Of a DNA stretch of 64,000 nt, positions 9,934 through 22,123 are shown in pieces. Below the pieces are notes generated by a model. It was not told where the DNA came from and did not search any database. It was given only the letters and a program-made list of their open reading frames with translations. The translations under genes were made by a program, and so were the position numbers. This stretch comes from Podocnemis expansa. Lineage: Eukaryota; Chordata; Testudines; Podocnemididae. The stretch spans positions 3,040,636 to 3,104,635 of the forward strand of contig ML682029.1 in assembly GCA_007922195.1 (NCBI GenBank), in the 5' to 3' direction. The stretch's first letter is position 1. Every line of letters begins with the position of its first letter.

Positions 9934-11459
9934 GAGCAAGCAACATTGGCCATTGGGGCTGGACGAGAGAGGGAGAAGAAAGCAGAGAATTCGGACAAAC
10001 TGCTGAATAAGGCTGGAAGGTCCTGAAGATATTGAGGTTTTGAAACAGCCAGTGTTTCAGCAGTGACAAAAGTGGCATGGAGACAGGAGGTGGGGGGAGA
10101 GGACCTGCCTGCTTTAAAACCACAAGGTCCAATTCTCTTGCCACTGAAGGCAATGGGAATTTGGTCACCAATTTCACAGGTAGCACAAAAGCTCTGCTCC
10201 TCTGTGCAAACAGGCATAGGCTGACTGCACCACTGACAGACACGGGATGCAACGGCCTGGGCTTTGGGAGAGTTTTGCACATGTATGCAGCTAGCGTGTT
10301 AGGCCTCTGAGCGCACACAGCCCCGTGGAGGACTCTGCTCTCCAGAAATTTAAAATGGGTTCCAAGGTAGTTTAATCTGTACTTGCCACTAGTTCACAAT
10401 GACTTGTAGGTCCCGCTATTAATCGTCCCATGATAACGCTCCTCCTAAGCCCATCTGATGGCAAATAGCTGCTTTGAGCTGACCTTGGACTGCCTAGGAT
10501 CAGGAGGAAAGGAAAAGCCATGTGTGTGATTCCAGCGTGCCTGCATGTTATCCACCTTGTAGTGACAGATAACAGGACTTACTCATTCCCTTCTGTGCAA
10601 TCCAGTTGCAAGCAACAGTGTCCGAAAGTGTTGTTCCTCTTGCAGCCGTTTGGTGTCCTAAGTAAGGTGACTTCGGTGGCCTCGCTCCAGTTGTTAGGGG
10701 CTCCCACACTGACCACAGCTCAGTCAGAACAGACAGTCATTATTTTTATTATTTCAGTAGCTCTTAAATAGCGCAACTGCAATCAGAGTCCCAGTGCGCT
10801 AGGTGCTGTACAAATGTGGTGAGAACCAGGTCTTCTGCTGAAGAACTTAGGTTCTAAATAGGCTAGGCAGATGCATTATGGGAAAGGAAAAGATTTCCCC
10901 AAGGTACTTTAGTGGAAGCATTGGGCTTGGCCCTCATCTCTTCTGAGTGTCATTCTAGTATCTGATCTACAAGGTCATGCTAGCTTAGAGTCAATATATT
11001 TTTGATAGAAATTCAGCCATCATCATGGGCAAAGTATGCTCTAACTGATCCTGGAATAAACTCATGCACCGGAGTGTGTGAGAACAGAATTTGGTTTAGT
11101 GTGCACGTGGCTATAATGACAAGTTAAAGGCTAATCAGGTGGATTAATGTAGCGAAGCACTCGACTCACCACCTTTCTCCTCAGTGAGCAGGCTCACCCT
11201 TTTGTCAGAAGATGGCATTATGAAGTGAGGGATTGCAAAACCCAAAGGACTTTGCCTGGACAAGAACACTCTGGCTTTCTGCTCTCCACAGTGCACGGTC
11301 TCCCTCTTCACAAACAGAGGATCCGATTACAGTAGACAATAATGTCATTTGTTAGGTAACCAGTTACCCACAATGGCTGTTTGTTGGTTTTGCACGGACC
11401 GATCAAGTTATAGAGGACTCAACTGTAGAAACAAAGTAGCCAGTCATTAATTCTTCATA
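9934..11459. other. mostly unassigned; SINE-like tail at 10755-10850
   Basis: CGCTAGGTGCTGTACAAA near 10797 resembles the conserved tail of a sauropsid tRNA-derived SINE (compare 30415). Nothing else is recognised. Confidence 0.45.
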
Positions 11460-11600
11460 TACGGGATGTTGAAGCTAAAAGGTACCATTATGGTCACGTA
11501 GTCTGACCTCATGTATAACAGGTCACAGAGCCTGCACGGGAAAATGCTATGGGAACTGCAAGGAATCCCACTTAGTGCAGCTCACAGGCATCGTCCTTTA
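11460..11600 (-). mobile_element. CR1 3' end fragment
   Basis: AAAGGTACCATTATGGTCAC and TAGTCTGACCTCATGTATAA match the reversed 3' untranslated end of CR1. Short and diverged. Confidence 0.5.
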
Positions 11601-11839
11601 ATCTCCTTGAATTGGATTAAACCAAGCTTGCAGGTTGCACAAGGCATGGTTAAGAATGTGCAGCAGCAGCTTTGCCTTGCAAAACGGCACTTGCCGGCAA
11701 AAGGATGCTTAGCAAGGTTAAAAATCAAAAAACCAAGACATATGAACCAGTTTCTCACAGTCAGAGTGGTCTCAATAGCTCAGACCACCAGAGAGAGGGC
11801 ACAATGAGGATGTTTTTGCTTTAACAGAGGGCCTGCAAC

Positions 11840-11965
11840 CTTCAGTCTGGCTTGGAGGTGGCCATCCATGGACGTCTTGAAATCGAGATTGGATGTCATT
11901 TTAAAAGAGGTGCTGTAGCTCCAAGAGAAGCTGTGGCCTTGACACAGGAACCTCTGAGTGAGGTT
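11840..11965 (+). mobile_element. CR1 3' fragment
   Basis: TGGACGTCTTGAAATCGAGA followed by TTGGATGTCATTTTAAAAGA resembles the 3' part of CR1 ORF2 and UTR. Confidence 0.5.
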
Positions 11966-12880
11966 CTTTGCCCTATGTTACGCAGAAGATCAGCCTAGGT
12001 GAGCAAGTGCTCCTGTCTGGTCTTAACACTAGGAAGACCTCCTTCCATCGTGGAGATGGGGGAGAAGGACGCTGCCATCCTTTGGACAGCTCTGCTCTGA
12101 GCTTCTCCACAGGCCCGTACAGCTGGGCAGGAGTCACAAAGGTCCCTATTCTGCTTCTCCTCGGACTGGCCAGCTGCTCAGGAGAGGTTATTGCCACTTC
12201 TCTGCTGAGATGCATCCCTTTCACAGAGTTCCTCTTTCAGCTCTTGTGGTGGGAACTTCCATCCTGGCCCCCAGGGGAACTCTCCCTACGTTCCCCTTTG
12301 TTTAAATGTAATTGGGAGTGATGGTTGTTCCCTAGTCCCGTGAACCAGGTTTAATCATTAACATGTGGTAATTAGGATTATGAACAGGGCTCTGAGTCAC
12401 CTTGCAATGCCTGGACTGGAGAAGAGAACGTACCAGCTCAGGGCCCAGACTTGCAGGCTTTACTCATGCCACTAGTCAACCTTTTGACTTAACTCATTGT
12501 CATTAACAGGAAGCGTGCTCCTACTCCAAGGGAAAACCAACCAGGGAGCAAAAAGAAGGGGGGATGGCGACACAATTCCTGCCTTTGAACAACTAGGGCA
12601 GCAGTTGCATGGAAGAAAGAGGCCAACTCAGCAGCCAGCCAGCTCAGGTCTGGACAGAGAGAAAGAGCTGACACTGGGAAAATCAGGGAATGATTGGGAA
12701 ATGACATTGAGCTGCCTGAGTGCAAAGTGCATAGTTACAGGGCATGGCGCCAGGAGCTCTTGTGCTCCTCTCATGGCTCCGACGTGCCTTGAGGTTGCAT
12801 TTCCAGGTGGGTTTTATGTTGCAGATGTCAGCAATACGTGCTGCGGATTATAAGCGCCTTGATAGAAAGTGTTGTAGAAG
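11966..12880. other. unassigned intergenic sequence
   Basis: No gene or repeat boundary seen. Confidence 0.4.
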
Positions 12881-13215
12881 CAGTAAATGGAGCTGTTCGA
12901 AGAATGGAATTTCTGTCCCATGGGAAATTCCAATGTTTGTTTTGGTCCCGAACCTGGGACCAAAGGTCAAAAGATCAAAAACATTCACGGAGCAAAAGGT
13001 CCCCAAAAATCTGCGATTCAGAAATGTCAAAACAAAGCCGGAGGCTGTTTTTGATCCAGGAGGAAGGTTTTTGTTTTGGAATGTCGACATTTTCAAAATG
13101 GAATGACTTGTTTCAAATTTACTCTCCAAGAGCTGGCAAATGGGGTTGACCTGAACATTTTCTGGGAACATTTTTCACTAGAAAAATTTCCGGGAGTTTT
13201 CCTATTGATCTGTTG
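12881..13215. repeat. AAAA/TTTT-rich old interspersed repeat, unclassified
   Basis: Sequence rich in GGAATTTC, TTTTGG and TCAAAATG motifs, with partial inverted symmetry. It looks like a diverged transposon, but no ends or target duplication could be fixed. Confidence 0.3.
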
Positions 13216-13326
13216 GGTCTGATAACAAATGTTGGAGCCTTATTATAAAATGGGGTTCTCCTCCTGCCCCGCTCTACTATTGACTTTCTCTGTGGCCTTG
13301 GACAAGTCCCTGGCCCTCTCAAATGG

Positions 13327-13433
13327 AGGGAATGTCTACACTGTAATCAGAGGTGTTAATTCAAGCAAAACCAATACTGCTCTGTCTGCTGGAGATTACA
13401 CCGCTGCCCCAATGTAGACGTACCTTCAGTTCC
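13327..13433. mobile_element. short MITE, ATGTCTACACT end
   Basis: Begins GGGAATGTCTACACTG and ends CAATGTAGACGTACC. Reversed, the end reads GGTACGTCTACATTGG, so the two ends are inverted repeats. About 107 bp, non-coding. A target duplication is not clear. Confidence 0.6.
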
Positions 13434-14439
13434 TACATTTATTTCTTGGAGGTACATATAAGGCCTCTAGCACCACATTATCTCAGGACCTCACCCTCTT
13501 CACTGCATCCCTGAGGCATAAAGTGGCTACATGACTTGCCCAAGGATGCACAAGAAGCTTGTGGTGGAGAACTGAAAGTCTCCCCCTGTGATATAATCAT
13601 GAGCCCACATTGCCTCCTCCTCCTTCAGGTGGAGACCATAATATGCATTGAAGTCCTTGCCTAGACAGGCGCGACTTTGGAGCGGAGATTAGTTAGGTGA
13701 CTGTAAGATCCTATGAAGACGGGACAGGTTATTTGTCATTTTTCTCCTCCCTCCAAGCTGTCTGCTGGGCCCATGACACTGGATCCTCCACTGTGACCAG
13801 GTGTAAACGAGGGGCCCTGCATAGCCGTAACTTCCCGTAAGAGCTGCTAGGAAGCCAGCCCCGGGGTCTGACCTGGCAGCACCAATGTTAACTATCTCAG
13901 CAATAACTCTCGGCCAGCAGCGTGTCTCTTTTCACACTAGTCATTGTGGCCAATCCCTGCTTTGCTCCCCTTGCTTACTGCTTGAGGAGTGGGAAAAGGA
14001 TTAATTTCCTGCTGCTTTGGAAACATGCCCAGGCCCCGGCGCCAACGTACACATCCCCATGCAATGCTCCAGACCAGGCCCCACATGGTTTTTGAGTAGG
14101 CTCACACCTTCCTCCGTTGCCTTTCATTGCTCTGTTGTGGGACCTGCTGATGCTGAAAAGCTCAGAGCCAGGCTGGCATCCCTTTCCCATTTACAGTAAT
14201 AGCTGCTGGCTGCGGTTCAGTCAGGGTGAACGATCGGTCGACCCCTCCTCGGCCTGCGCTAATGAAGGCAGCAGTTTACGAAGCGCTCCTGGGCCTGCCG
14301 CCCGCAGATGGTTGCAGCAGAATCCAAGATGAGGGGGACAATGCTGGGACGCCAGGAGGAAGGTCTCCACTACCACCCACAAACTTGTCCATGGAGGCTC
14401 TTAAGATGAATCCTTCACCTTGGTCGTCAAGGCCTAGAA
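13434..14439. other. unassigned intergenic sequence
   Basis: A reversed SINE-body trace (TGACTTGCCCAAGGATGCAC) lies near 13530. No gene is seen. Confidence 0.4.
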
Positions 14440-14540
14440 GGGGAAGACTAGTCTAGTGGTTGGGGTACTAGCCTCCTTAGGAAAAGTGGGTTTGAGACCC
14501 TGCTCTGGCCCCATTGCTGGGGGTGTTCGTGGGTGCATCA
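14440..14540 (+). mobile_element. tRNA-derived SINE head
   Basis: TCTAGTGGTTGGGGTACTAG gives an A box. GGTTTGAGACC at 14489-14499 is a B box with one mismatch to GGTTCRANNCC. CCTGCTCTGGCCCC follows, as in other SINE copies. Confidence 0.7.
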
Positions 14541-14954
14541 CCAAAAGCTGGCTTTTTAAATAGGCACCTAACTTCTATTGATGGTGCATCTCTCTGGGTA
14601 TGTTTACAGGCGAAAAAATCTTCACAGCTTGAGCCCTTACACCAGGTGTAGGGGTGGGTCTCAGAGTGTGACTGGGACCATTACATGACTATCTTGTAGC
14701 ATGATCCCAAGCCTGCAGACTCAGGCTTTGAGACTCATTGCTATTGGATGCATGGGTGCTTTTTTTTTTCTTTTTTTCAGCATAGACATACTTTCTGGTG
14801 CCCAAGATCCCTCATTAGCCTTTGTGGGAATAACAGCAAAGCCCAACCTCATGGGACTGTTGTGAGGATAAATTATACGTTAGAGATTGCCTGGAGCTCA
14901 GGTATGGTGATGATGGGAGCTAAGGACATACCTAAGACAGGCGACTCCAGAGCT

Positions 14955-15750
14955 CCTAGACTTGAAGGCCAGAAGAGACCATCATGGTCATCTAGTCTGA
15001 CCTCTTGCATAACACAGGCCACAGCACCTCCCATTCACTCCTGTAATAGCCCCCTAACCTCTAGCTGCGTTACCGAAGTCCTCAAATCATGGTTTAAAGA
15101 TTTTAAGATACAGAGAGAATCCAGGGGTGTTGCTGGTGCTGGAGTTATGGGACTTGAGACCCGAGTCCCAGTGCACCGAGGCCTGGGTCTTTTCTGGTGC
15201 TTCTGAGAGAATCCCTCAGCAATTGAATCGTGTCCCATGCTGCAAAGAAAATTGAAAAAAACCCCAGGGCTTCAAAACTCCTTCCTGACCCCAGATATGG
15301 TGATCGGTTAAACTCCAAGCATGTGGGCAAGAGTCACCAGCCAGACACCCACCAACGCCTTCTCTGTAGTAACTCAGTCCTCCCCACACTGCTGCCACAG
15401 GCCACTGGACAATTTTACTGCTAGTAGTCAAAGATCAATTAATTGCCACGTTAGCCTGTCCCAGCATACCACCCCCTCCATAAATTTATTAAGCTCAGTC
15501 TTGAAGCCAGTTAGGTTTTTTGCCCTCCCAGCTCCCCTTGGGAGACTGCTCCAGAACTTCACTCCTCTGATGTTAGACAAAATCCTGGCCGGGATAATTT
15601 AGTGGGAGCGGTCCTGCTTTTAGCAGGGGATTGGACTAGATGTCCTCATGAGGTCCCTGCCAGTCCTATGACTCTATGGTGCTTAGAAACCTTCATTTCA
15701 CAGGAAGTCTAAATTCCCTGATGGCCAGTTTATATATATTAGTTCTTGTG
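14955..15750 (-). mobile_element. CR1 LINE 3' part, split by a second CR1
   Basis: Starts at the reversed 3' end (AAGGCCAGAAGAGACCATCA, TCTAGTCTGACCTCTTGC) and extends into the ORF2 C-terminal region on the minus strand (segments near 15480-15570 and 15683-15750). A plus-strand CR1 tail at 15578-15682 interrupts it. Confidence 0.75.
15578..15682 (+). mobile_element. CR1 3' tail nested in CR1
   Basis: About 105 bp ending GATTGGACTAGATGTCCTC, then TCCCTGCCAGTCCTATGACT. The surrounding minus-strand CR1 continues on both sides, and TTAGA occurs at both junctions (15573-15577, 15683-15687), consistent with a short target duplication. Confidence 0.7.
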
Positions 15751-17699
15751 TCCACATTGGCACGGATGGACTCCAGGGGCTGATTATAAAAGGAAGACAG
15801 GTGGGCAGGTGTTTCTTGTGGGGATGCAGTACATATGTGGGAGGGCTTTTCAGGGATGAGATTCAGAGGGTCTTCCCCTACGAAAAAAAAGGAACGTGTG
15901 CAGCTGCTTGGACTTCTCTGTGACATCAAAAGATTTGAAAAATAAGGCCAGACTGGCATGCAGGTTATTCTTCTGCCCTCTCCCAACAGCGTATTTGATC
16001 ATCTCCTGCATGACCCCTGCTTTTGTACAAAAGAAAAACAGCAGCTCCTGCACTGATTGCCAGCTGGGGGTGGCCAAATCATACCTAGCTCATTTAAACG
16101 GAAATGGGCTGAATCTTCAGCAAACATCCCTTTGCCTCCTCCATCTGCCAGAGGGAGAGGAGTCATTCAAATTCCTTTGAAACCTCCCTGCATCTTTCAC
16201 CACTTTGATGTCCTGCCGTCTGTAAACACCTCCCCAGGTCTGCATGACTCACCTAAATTCCTGTGCCATGAAGGGCTGATGTTGGAAGGTAATTATTATA
16301 CAGAACGGCCAGTCCGCTCATCTTTCCAAAGCCCAGAGAAATCTTTAGGACCATCTCTTTTTATTTGTCTGTTCCTTTCAGAGTTTTTAATCACCTAATA
16401 TTCTCCTCTCTTGTAGTTGGGCAGAGTCGGGCACATGTCCCCTGTGCTACAACACTCAATCTGTTATTTGCCTGAGCAACATTTGTTATGGCCACTCTTC
16501 TCTTCTCTTCTCTTCTCTTCTCTTCTCTTGGGCCCAGGTCATGGTGTGCTTTCACAATGAAGACTGAAGGTAAGCCACAGGTCTGGGGTTTATTGATCAG
16601 GTCTTTGGCACACATTGCCCCACTGTGTTCACAATCTCTAAGCTGTGTGTATAGTTGGATGTTTTTGGGGATGGTGGAGGCTTCCAAGATGTGTCTCCAC
16701 CCTCCTGTTACAGAGCGAGCCATGCTCTGAGGCTGGCGGGGCTAGGCACTTTTACCGCCATGCCATCAGCTCCCGTGCAAGGGGTGAATTCCAGGCATCC
16801 CATTTCTGCCGGTGCAGACCAGGCCTTAAAAAGCTGCTTTGAAGGAGCCTCTTGGGCTGACTCCCCTGAGTTTCCCAGCAACTAACACGGTCCCTTAGCT
16901 GAAACATCTCCCCCATCCAACCCACCTTCCGCCACTGGCTCATAAAGATGCCGACCACCTTGGCTCTGCTTTCCGTAATGAAACTTCATTCAGCAAAGAT
17001 GACAGGTCAGACTCCAGACTCCCAAGCCCTGGGATGGCTTGAGAAGTGGTGGGCCACCCCAGTGGCAGTTCAGTGGATGTCCTCTGCAGGAAGCCACGCT
17101 GGCCCATCAGTGCCATTTGGGAGTCCTGCTGCCCAGACTGGTGGAGGTTTAACGAGGGCTGGTGTCTGGAAGATTGATTGACCGGCGAGCACCGATCACA
17201 GGCCTGATGGGCATGGCCCTAGAGGGCACCGGTGTGGAGTGCTGTGGCCTGCAACACCAACCTGGGAACGCTGCGCAGGGGAATCTGGTCTCGTACCGTG
17301 GCCGGGCTGACAAGTTACTCCTGCCCAGGTGCAGGGCTGAGGCTGAAGAGGGGAGCATGGCAGTCAACGCAATGAGTAACAGGCTCAGCTCTGCAGATGC
17401 CCCCATTGTTTGCCATTACCCATGCCTTGTGAGCTTGGGATCAGAGTCATGACCCTGCCTTGACCCAGCAAAGCACGATGAGGCTCAAGGACCATTCCTG
17501 TCCCCCCATGTAGCCTCGACACATAATGCAACAGGCAACCATGCCCTGCCAGGGCTCTCACCATCACTGGCTTATGCATTATTTGTTTTAACCGTTACTC
17601 AGAAAGGTTCAGTAAATGTTTCCGCCTGCACCACATTTTTCAACCCACACATTGACACTAAACAGTTGTCTGCCACTGTCTGATAAGCGAGCACTATTA
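15751..17699. other. unassigned intergenic sequence with (CTCTT)n
   Basis: A (CTCTT)n pentanucleotide repeat occupies about 16495-16529. Otherwise no gene or mobile element is recognised. Confidence 0.5.
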
Positions 17700-17815
17700 A
17701 TCAGAAAATCGTAGGCCTGGCGGGAGCCTTGGTGGGACACCTAGTCCAGCTCCCTGTACTCATAGCAGGACTAAGTATCATTTATTATAGACCACCCTTA
17801 CAGGTGAGCAGGGAT
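17700..17815 (-). mobile_element. CR1 3' end fragment
   Basis: AATCGTAGGCCTGGCGGGAG, CACCTAGTCCAGCTCCCTG and GCAGGACTAAGTATCATT form the reversed CR1 3' end. Confidence 0.7.
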
Positions 17816-20009
17816 TGGTCAGATAAGCCACATGGCATTGTTGCTGGTCCCTGGTTGGTTAAGCTCACACAATCCCTTCTGATGCAAATATTTGCACATG
17901 TGAATGGTATGTTCATTTTTGGCAGAATCCCCACACGTGTGGCTGTGCGTTTGGATGTGTAGGGGTGATTTGATGTGTGAGGGCGAAATTCAGGTGTTTG
18001 AAAGTCTGTGGGCATTAAAAGGGGTGCAAATGTGGCCGAAGACAATCATTTATAAACCCCACCCATGGCCCACAAGGAATATTTCCAGAGTGTGTCCAGC
18101 GCTGTCCATGACCAAATGTCCTCCTCAGGCGGTGTGGAGTATGCATGAGAAAAAAACGGCCTCATGTTGAGTATCTATTATGCCATGGAAAGCCACAATT
18201 AGATGCTGTGGGCAATATCGTCAGCGGGTGTCATCAGGTGTAGCATCACTTATTGCAGTAGATGTTAGCAGGAGGCCCGGCCTTGCCTTTGTTCACCTCT
18301 GAGCTGCTGGCATGGAGTGGGTTGTAGGCGGGAAGACCTGTTGACCGGAGCCAGATTCAGGAGCTGGGGGGCAAAGTGTAGAAGCAGAGAGCCGTGGAAG
18401 CAGGAACAAGGCAGGGCTCACCGTCTGGCAAGAAGAGCAGGGTCAAGGTAGCAGCCAGCCAGAAAGTCACCTACTAGCTCAGAGAACTTCCTGCGTGTCT
18501 CCTTCAGGCTTCAATAGTGAATCTGAGCCAACTGGAGAGGCTGGATGTCTCCTCCGATCAGGAGCTTCCTGGGTAGGGCCTTTGAAGAGGTCGGGGCTGA
18601 CCCATCCAGTTGCTGTATGGCCACTGCGGCCTGAGGACTACCTGGGGATGTGCGTCTCCCAGCTATGGTGGTGTTAAACGAATGAAAGGCCGATAGGCAT
18701 GGTGAGAATGGAGCGTGAGGAATCTGACTCTTCTTCAGTCAGTCGTGGCCCAGCATCCTCTTGTGCAAGGCGCTGTACAAACACAGAACAAACGGATGGC
18801 CCCTACCCCACAGAGTTACAATCTGCACATAAGACCAGAGTCAAAAGATGGAGACGGAGAGACTAGGGAAGCCAAGGAAATATGGACTAAGGCAGGGGTT
18901 CTGAAGACACAGACTTAACCTGGGGAGTGGCTTTATGAGACGTTAGACTGATAGTATTAACGAGCACAGCCTGGGCACCTGAATAGTCCTGGCAGGTAGG
19001 TTGAGGGCTGATCGCTCTAACACTGCCTTTTGAAAACACAAAGAGCTCTCAGATCAAGCAGACAATCTGTTTCCCTTTTCGGCTCCGCACTGGATTAACG
19101 TCTCCAGAGCAGAAAGCATAAGTAAACCTCCTCGTCTGGGCCCGTGCCACCAAAAACAAGCCTCCCAGCTGCTTGGACTCGCTCTGCCATTTCTGGATTT
19201 GGTCCACTTTTGCTCGCAGTCAGAGCGTGTCGCTGGGAACCATTAAAGGCCATCGAGAAGAAAAACAATTCAAAATAAGCTGTGTCAGAAAGCTCCAGTC
19301 ATTAAACATTCCAGGAATAGAAAGAGCAAGGGATAAAAGGTCAGGCCTAAAAATAAAAGGTGCAGTTTTTCTGCAAAAATGGCCTATTAATAATTACATT
19401 TATGGAAAGTCCAAGTTTAGAAGTTTTATGGCTCCTAGAGACAATAGTTATTGCAGGCTTTGTTCACATAGGCAAATCCTGTCTTTATTTTCTAGAGGTA
19501 GGTGCTTGCTAATAAATAAGGATGAAATTCACTCTTCTACCAAAGCCTTAGTCCCATACGCCATGTATGTCCCACTCAAATCCTAGTGGTTCGTAGTCTT
19601 TTATTGGTGCAGGCTGTTTGTCCTGGGGTGAATTTCAGCTCAAGAGCATAGACAAGACAATAGACTTGGGGGCAGTCTTCACTGATGGCAGCAAATTCAC
19701 CTTTATCAGTTTGAATTTCCTGATACGCTGCTTGGGTCTGTGAAGACCTGCTCAGGTATTTGATCTCTAAATGCCATGCTCAGCAACTGAGTTAGTGCTG
19801 ATTTGAAGGGAGGCTCCTCCCTTCGACTCAGTGCAGTAGATGTGCCAGGAATAGGGAGGCCAGAACACAGATATACAAGTTATTTTAAGTAACTTGCATA
19901 TCTCTGTTCAAATGCACCAAAAGATCAGGTAGACCAGCCCATTGTGGCAGCAATAGTATCTCCAATTTGGAAATACCTTGCCTGCAATCAGAAATGAAAG
20001 CTGGAAAAG
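17816..20009. other. mostly unassigned; SINE-like tail near 18770
   Basis: CAAGGCGCTGTACAAACAC at about 18765 matches the SINE tail seen at 10.8 and 30.4 kb. CAGGGGTTCTGAAGAC at 18893 resembles one hAT end, but no partner end is visible. No gene is seen. Confidence 0.4.
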
Positions 20010-20160
20010 ACTCGTCAGTCCACCTACGTTGTTTTTCCTCTCCTGCCTTGCGCTGAGTGGATTGCTCCCTACAGAATTTCGTGCAGTCTAGTTTGAAGTG
20101 ACTCAAGAGACGGGGCTTCCACCATTTGCTTGGAGCTAATACTGCAGATCTTTCAAGGCC
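20010..20160 (-). mobile_element. CR1 fragment
   Basis: ATTGCTCCCTACAGAATTTC, GTCTAGTTTGAAGTGACTCA and GGGGCTTCCACCATTTGCTT are the reversed coding end of CR1 ORF2. A plus-strand CR1 tail abuts it. Confidence 0.6.
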
Positions 20161-20285
20161 CAGCATGACAAAACCCTGACTGGGATGGTTTAGTCGGCTT
20201 TTGTCCTGTTTTGAGCAGAAGATTAGACAGGCTAACCTCCTGTGGTTGCCTCCAAATATTCTACAATTCCGTGATCTCACTGTCG
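20161..20285 (+). mobile_element. CR1 3' tail
   Basis: TGACAAAACCCTGACTGGGA and GTTTTGAGCAGAAGATTAGA followed by CTAACCTCCTGTGGTTGC form a CR1 3' end lying head-on against the neighbouring minus-strand copy. Confidence 0.65.
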
Positions 20286-22089
20286 TAAAACAGACCCTGG
20301 TATTTTACCTAAAATCTCCCACGTTCACTTTCATCCCAGTTACTTTGAGTTGCACCCTCATTAGGCCACACTACCTAATTCCTTTCCCGACATCCCTATC
20401 AACTGTTATCCCATCTCTCCCCAATGATCTACGTCTAGGTCCAGCTCTCCAAGTAATGGACGTCGGCATCGTTCCACTGATTTCCAAGTCACAGGCCCCG
20501 AAGGGACCTTGCCAGAGCAAAATCCTTCATTGGGGCTGCTCCTGGCTCTCTGTCTAGGCCTGGGAGGCTGCTCTTCCAGTCTGGGGTGTCCTGGGCAGAC
20601 ACGGCTCACTCCTCTCCAGATCCCTCCGGCTCTAGGTGGACATAAAGCCCCGAGGGTTGTCCACATTGGCAGGCTGGAGAGCTGCAATGTCCCTTTGCCG
20701 TGGTAGCACAGTTAGTGGGAGACCTGTCGAGTGATCCCCAGACTGGGGGGCTGCCCAGAAAGCTCCAGCAAGTGCCGAATTCAGCTGCTCTTTAATTGAA
20801 GGAAGCAGAGGATAAAATAAAGCGACGAGGTCCCTGCCTGCCTTGGGCAGGTTTCCCACTGACAAGCCTGGAGATGGCTCAGCTTGTTTTTCTTTCTTGC
20901 TCAAGCATGACGAGCACCCTGGAGCACTGGCGCCCAGAGATCAGGAGACCCACGCCCTGCCTGCACCCACCTGGTGCCAGCAGCAGCCGTTGTTCCCGCG
21001 GGAGGCAGGAGTGTGACGTGAGCCAGATGGGGCAGAGAGGTCAAATGCCGCTGGCATCAGTGATGTTACCCCCAGGGGCGAACACTGGTCCATCCTCTAG
21101 GCTTTCTCATGGGCCATAAATCAGAGGAGGGGAGAGTCAGAAGTTTAAAACAAAGGGGCTGCAGTGGCTTTCCCCTCGTCCCATTGTCTGCCGCAGGCTG
21201 AGGGCTCCCATTTCAAAGGATTTGTACGGCAAGCTCATTCCAGCAACAGCCGCTCGCATCATTCATTCAAAGCGGGGCTGGCTTAGAGCCGGGTGGCCTG
21301 TGCAGCCACATCCTGGGGTGTCCTCGGATGCTCCAAAAGGGGTGAAGACAGAGGAGATGAATCCAGGCCATCATCTGCAGGCCAGCAGGATGGAGGCAAC
21401 TGTGAACTCTGTTGGGGGGCCATGTCCAACCCCTCATCAACCCAATCATCAACACCAGCTGACCTGGGGAGGCACTGACAGACATAGAGACGGACCCATC
21501 CAGTGATTTCCTGGTTCGTGGATGTGGTAGGGAAAGCACTTACCTTTAGCCAGTCAGGGGCTGGCCGTTACAGTAAGGGCTGCAAGCACAAAATGAGCTT
21601 CCCTGGCTGACACAGGCGCTCTGGACCGAGCCCCTGCCCCATAGGGGGCAGATCATCTGCATTTCAGGGAAGCGACTGGGGTGCCCTGCACAGTGGCTGC
21701 TCTCTGCTTCCCGTACACAGCACAAGTTAGAGCAGCTCAGAGGCTGCTCTAATATAGCTCAAGGGCCAGGCAGCTCCCAGTACAGTCTCCAAATGTGGGG
21801 GGCACAAAGTTTCTTCAGGCTCTCCCACGCCACATTGTCCCTGTCCCAAGCGAAGGAGCAGGGTGAGTGAGGGTACGTCGCCATTTGAGTGGGGCGATGT
21901 GAGGTCTGGGTTGCACAGATGTACCGGCGCAAGCTTTGCGCAAGTTAGCACACTAAAAAGAGTTGTGTAGTGGGAAAACAGGGGCTGCAGATTTACTGTG
22001 CCACCTGAGTATAGGGTTACCCTCGTTTGGGTTCCCCAAAAGAGGCCATGGGAGAGGGCGAATAAAAGGGGTATAGCTGGGGCTGCTGT

Positions 22090-22092
<3 letters not shown>
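20286..22092. other. unassigned intergenic sequence
   Basis: No gene, terminal repeat or satellite recognised. Confidence 0.4.

Positions 22093-22120
<28 letters not shown>
22093..22120. repeat. (TG)14 microsatellite
   Basis: Perfect TG dinucleotide run of 28 bp. Confidence 0.95.

Positions 22121-22123
<3 letters not shown>

Noticed and set aside
18889..18910. hAT left end CAGGGGTTCTGAAG
   Set aside because: No matching right end or target duplication found nearby.
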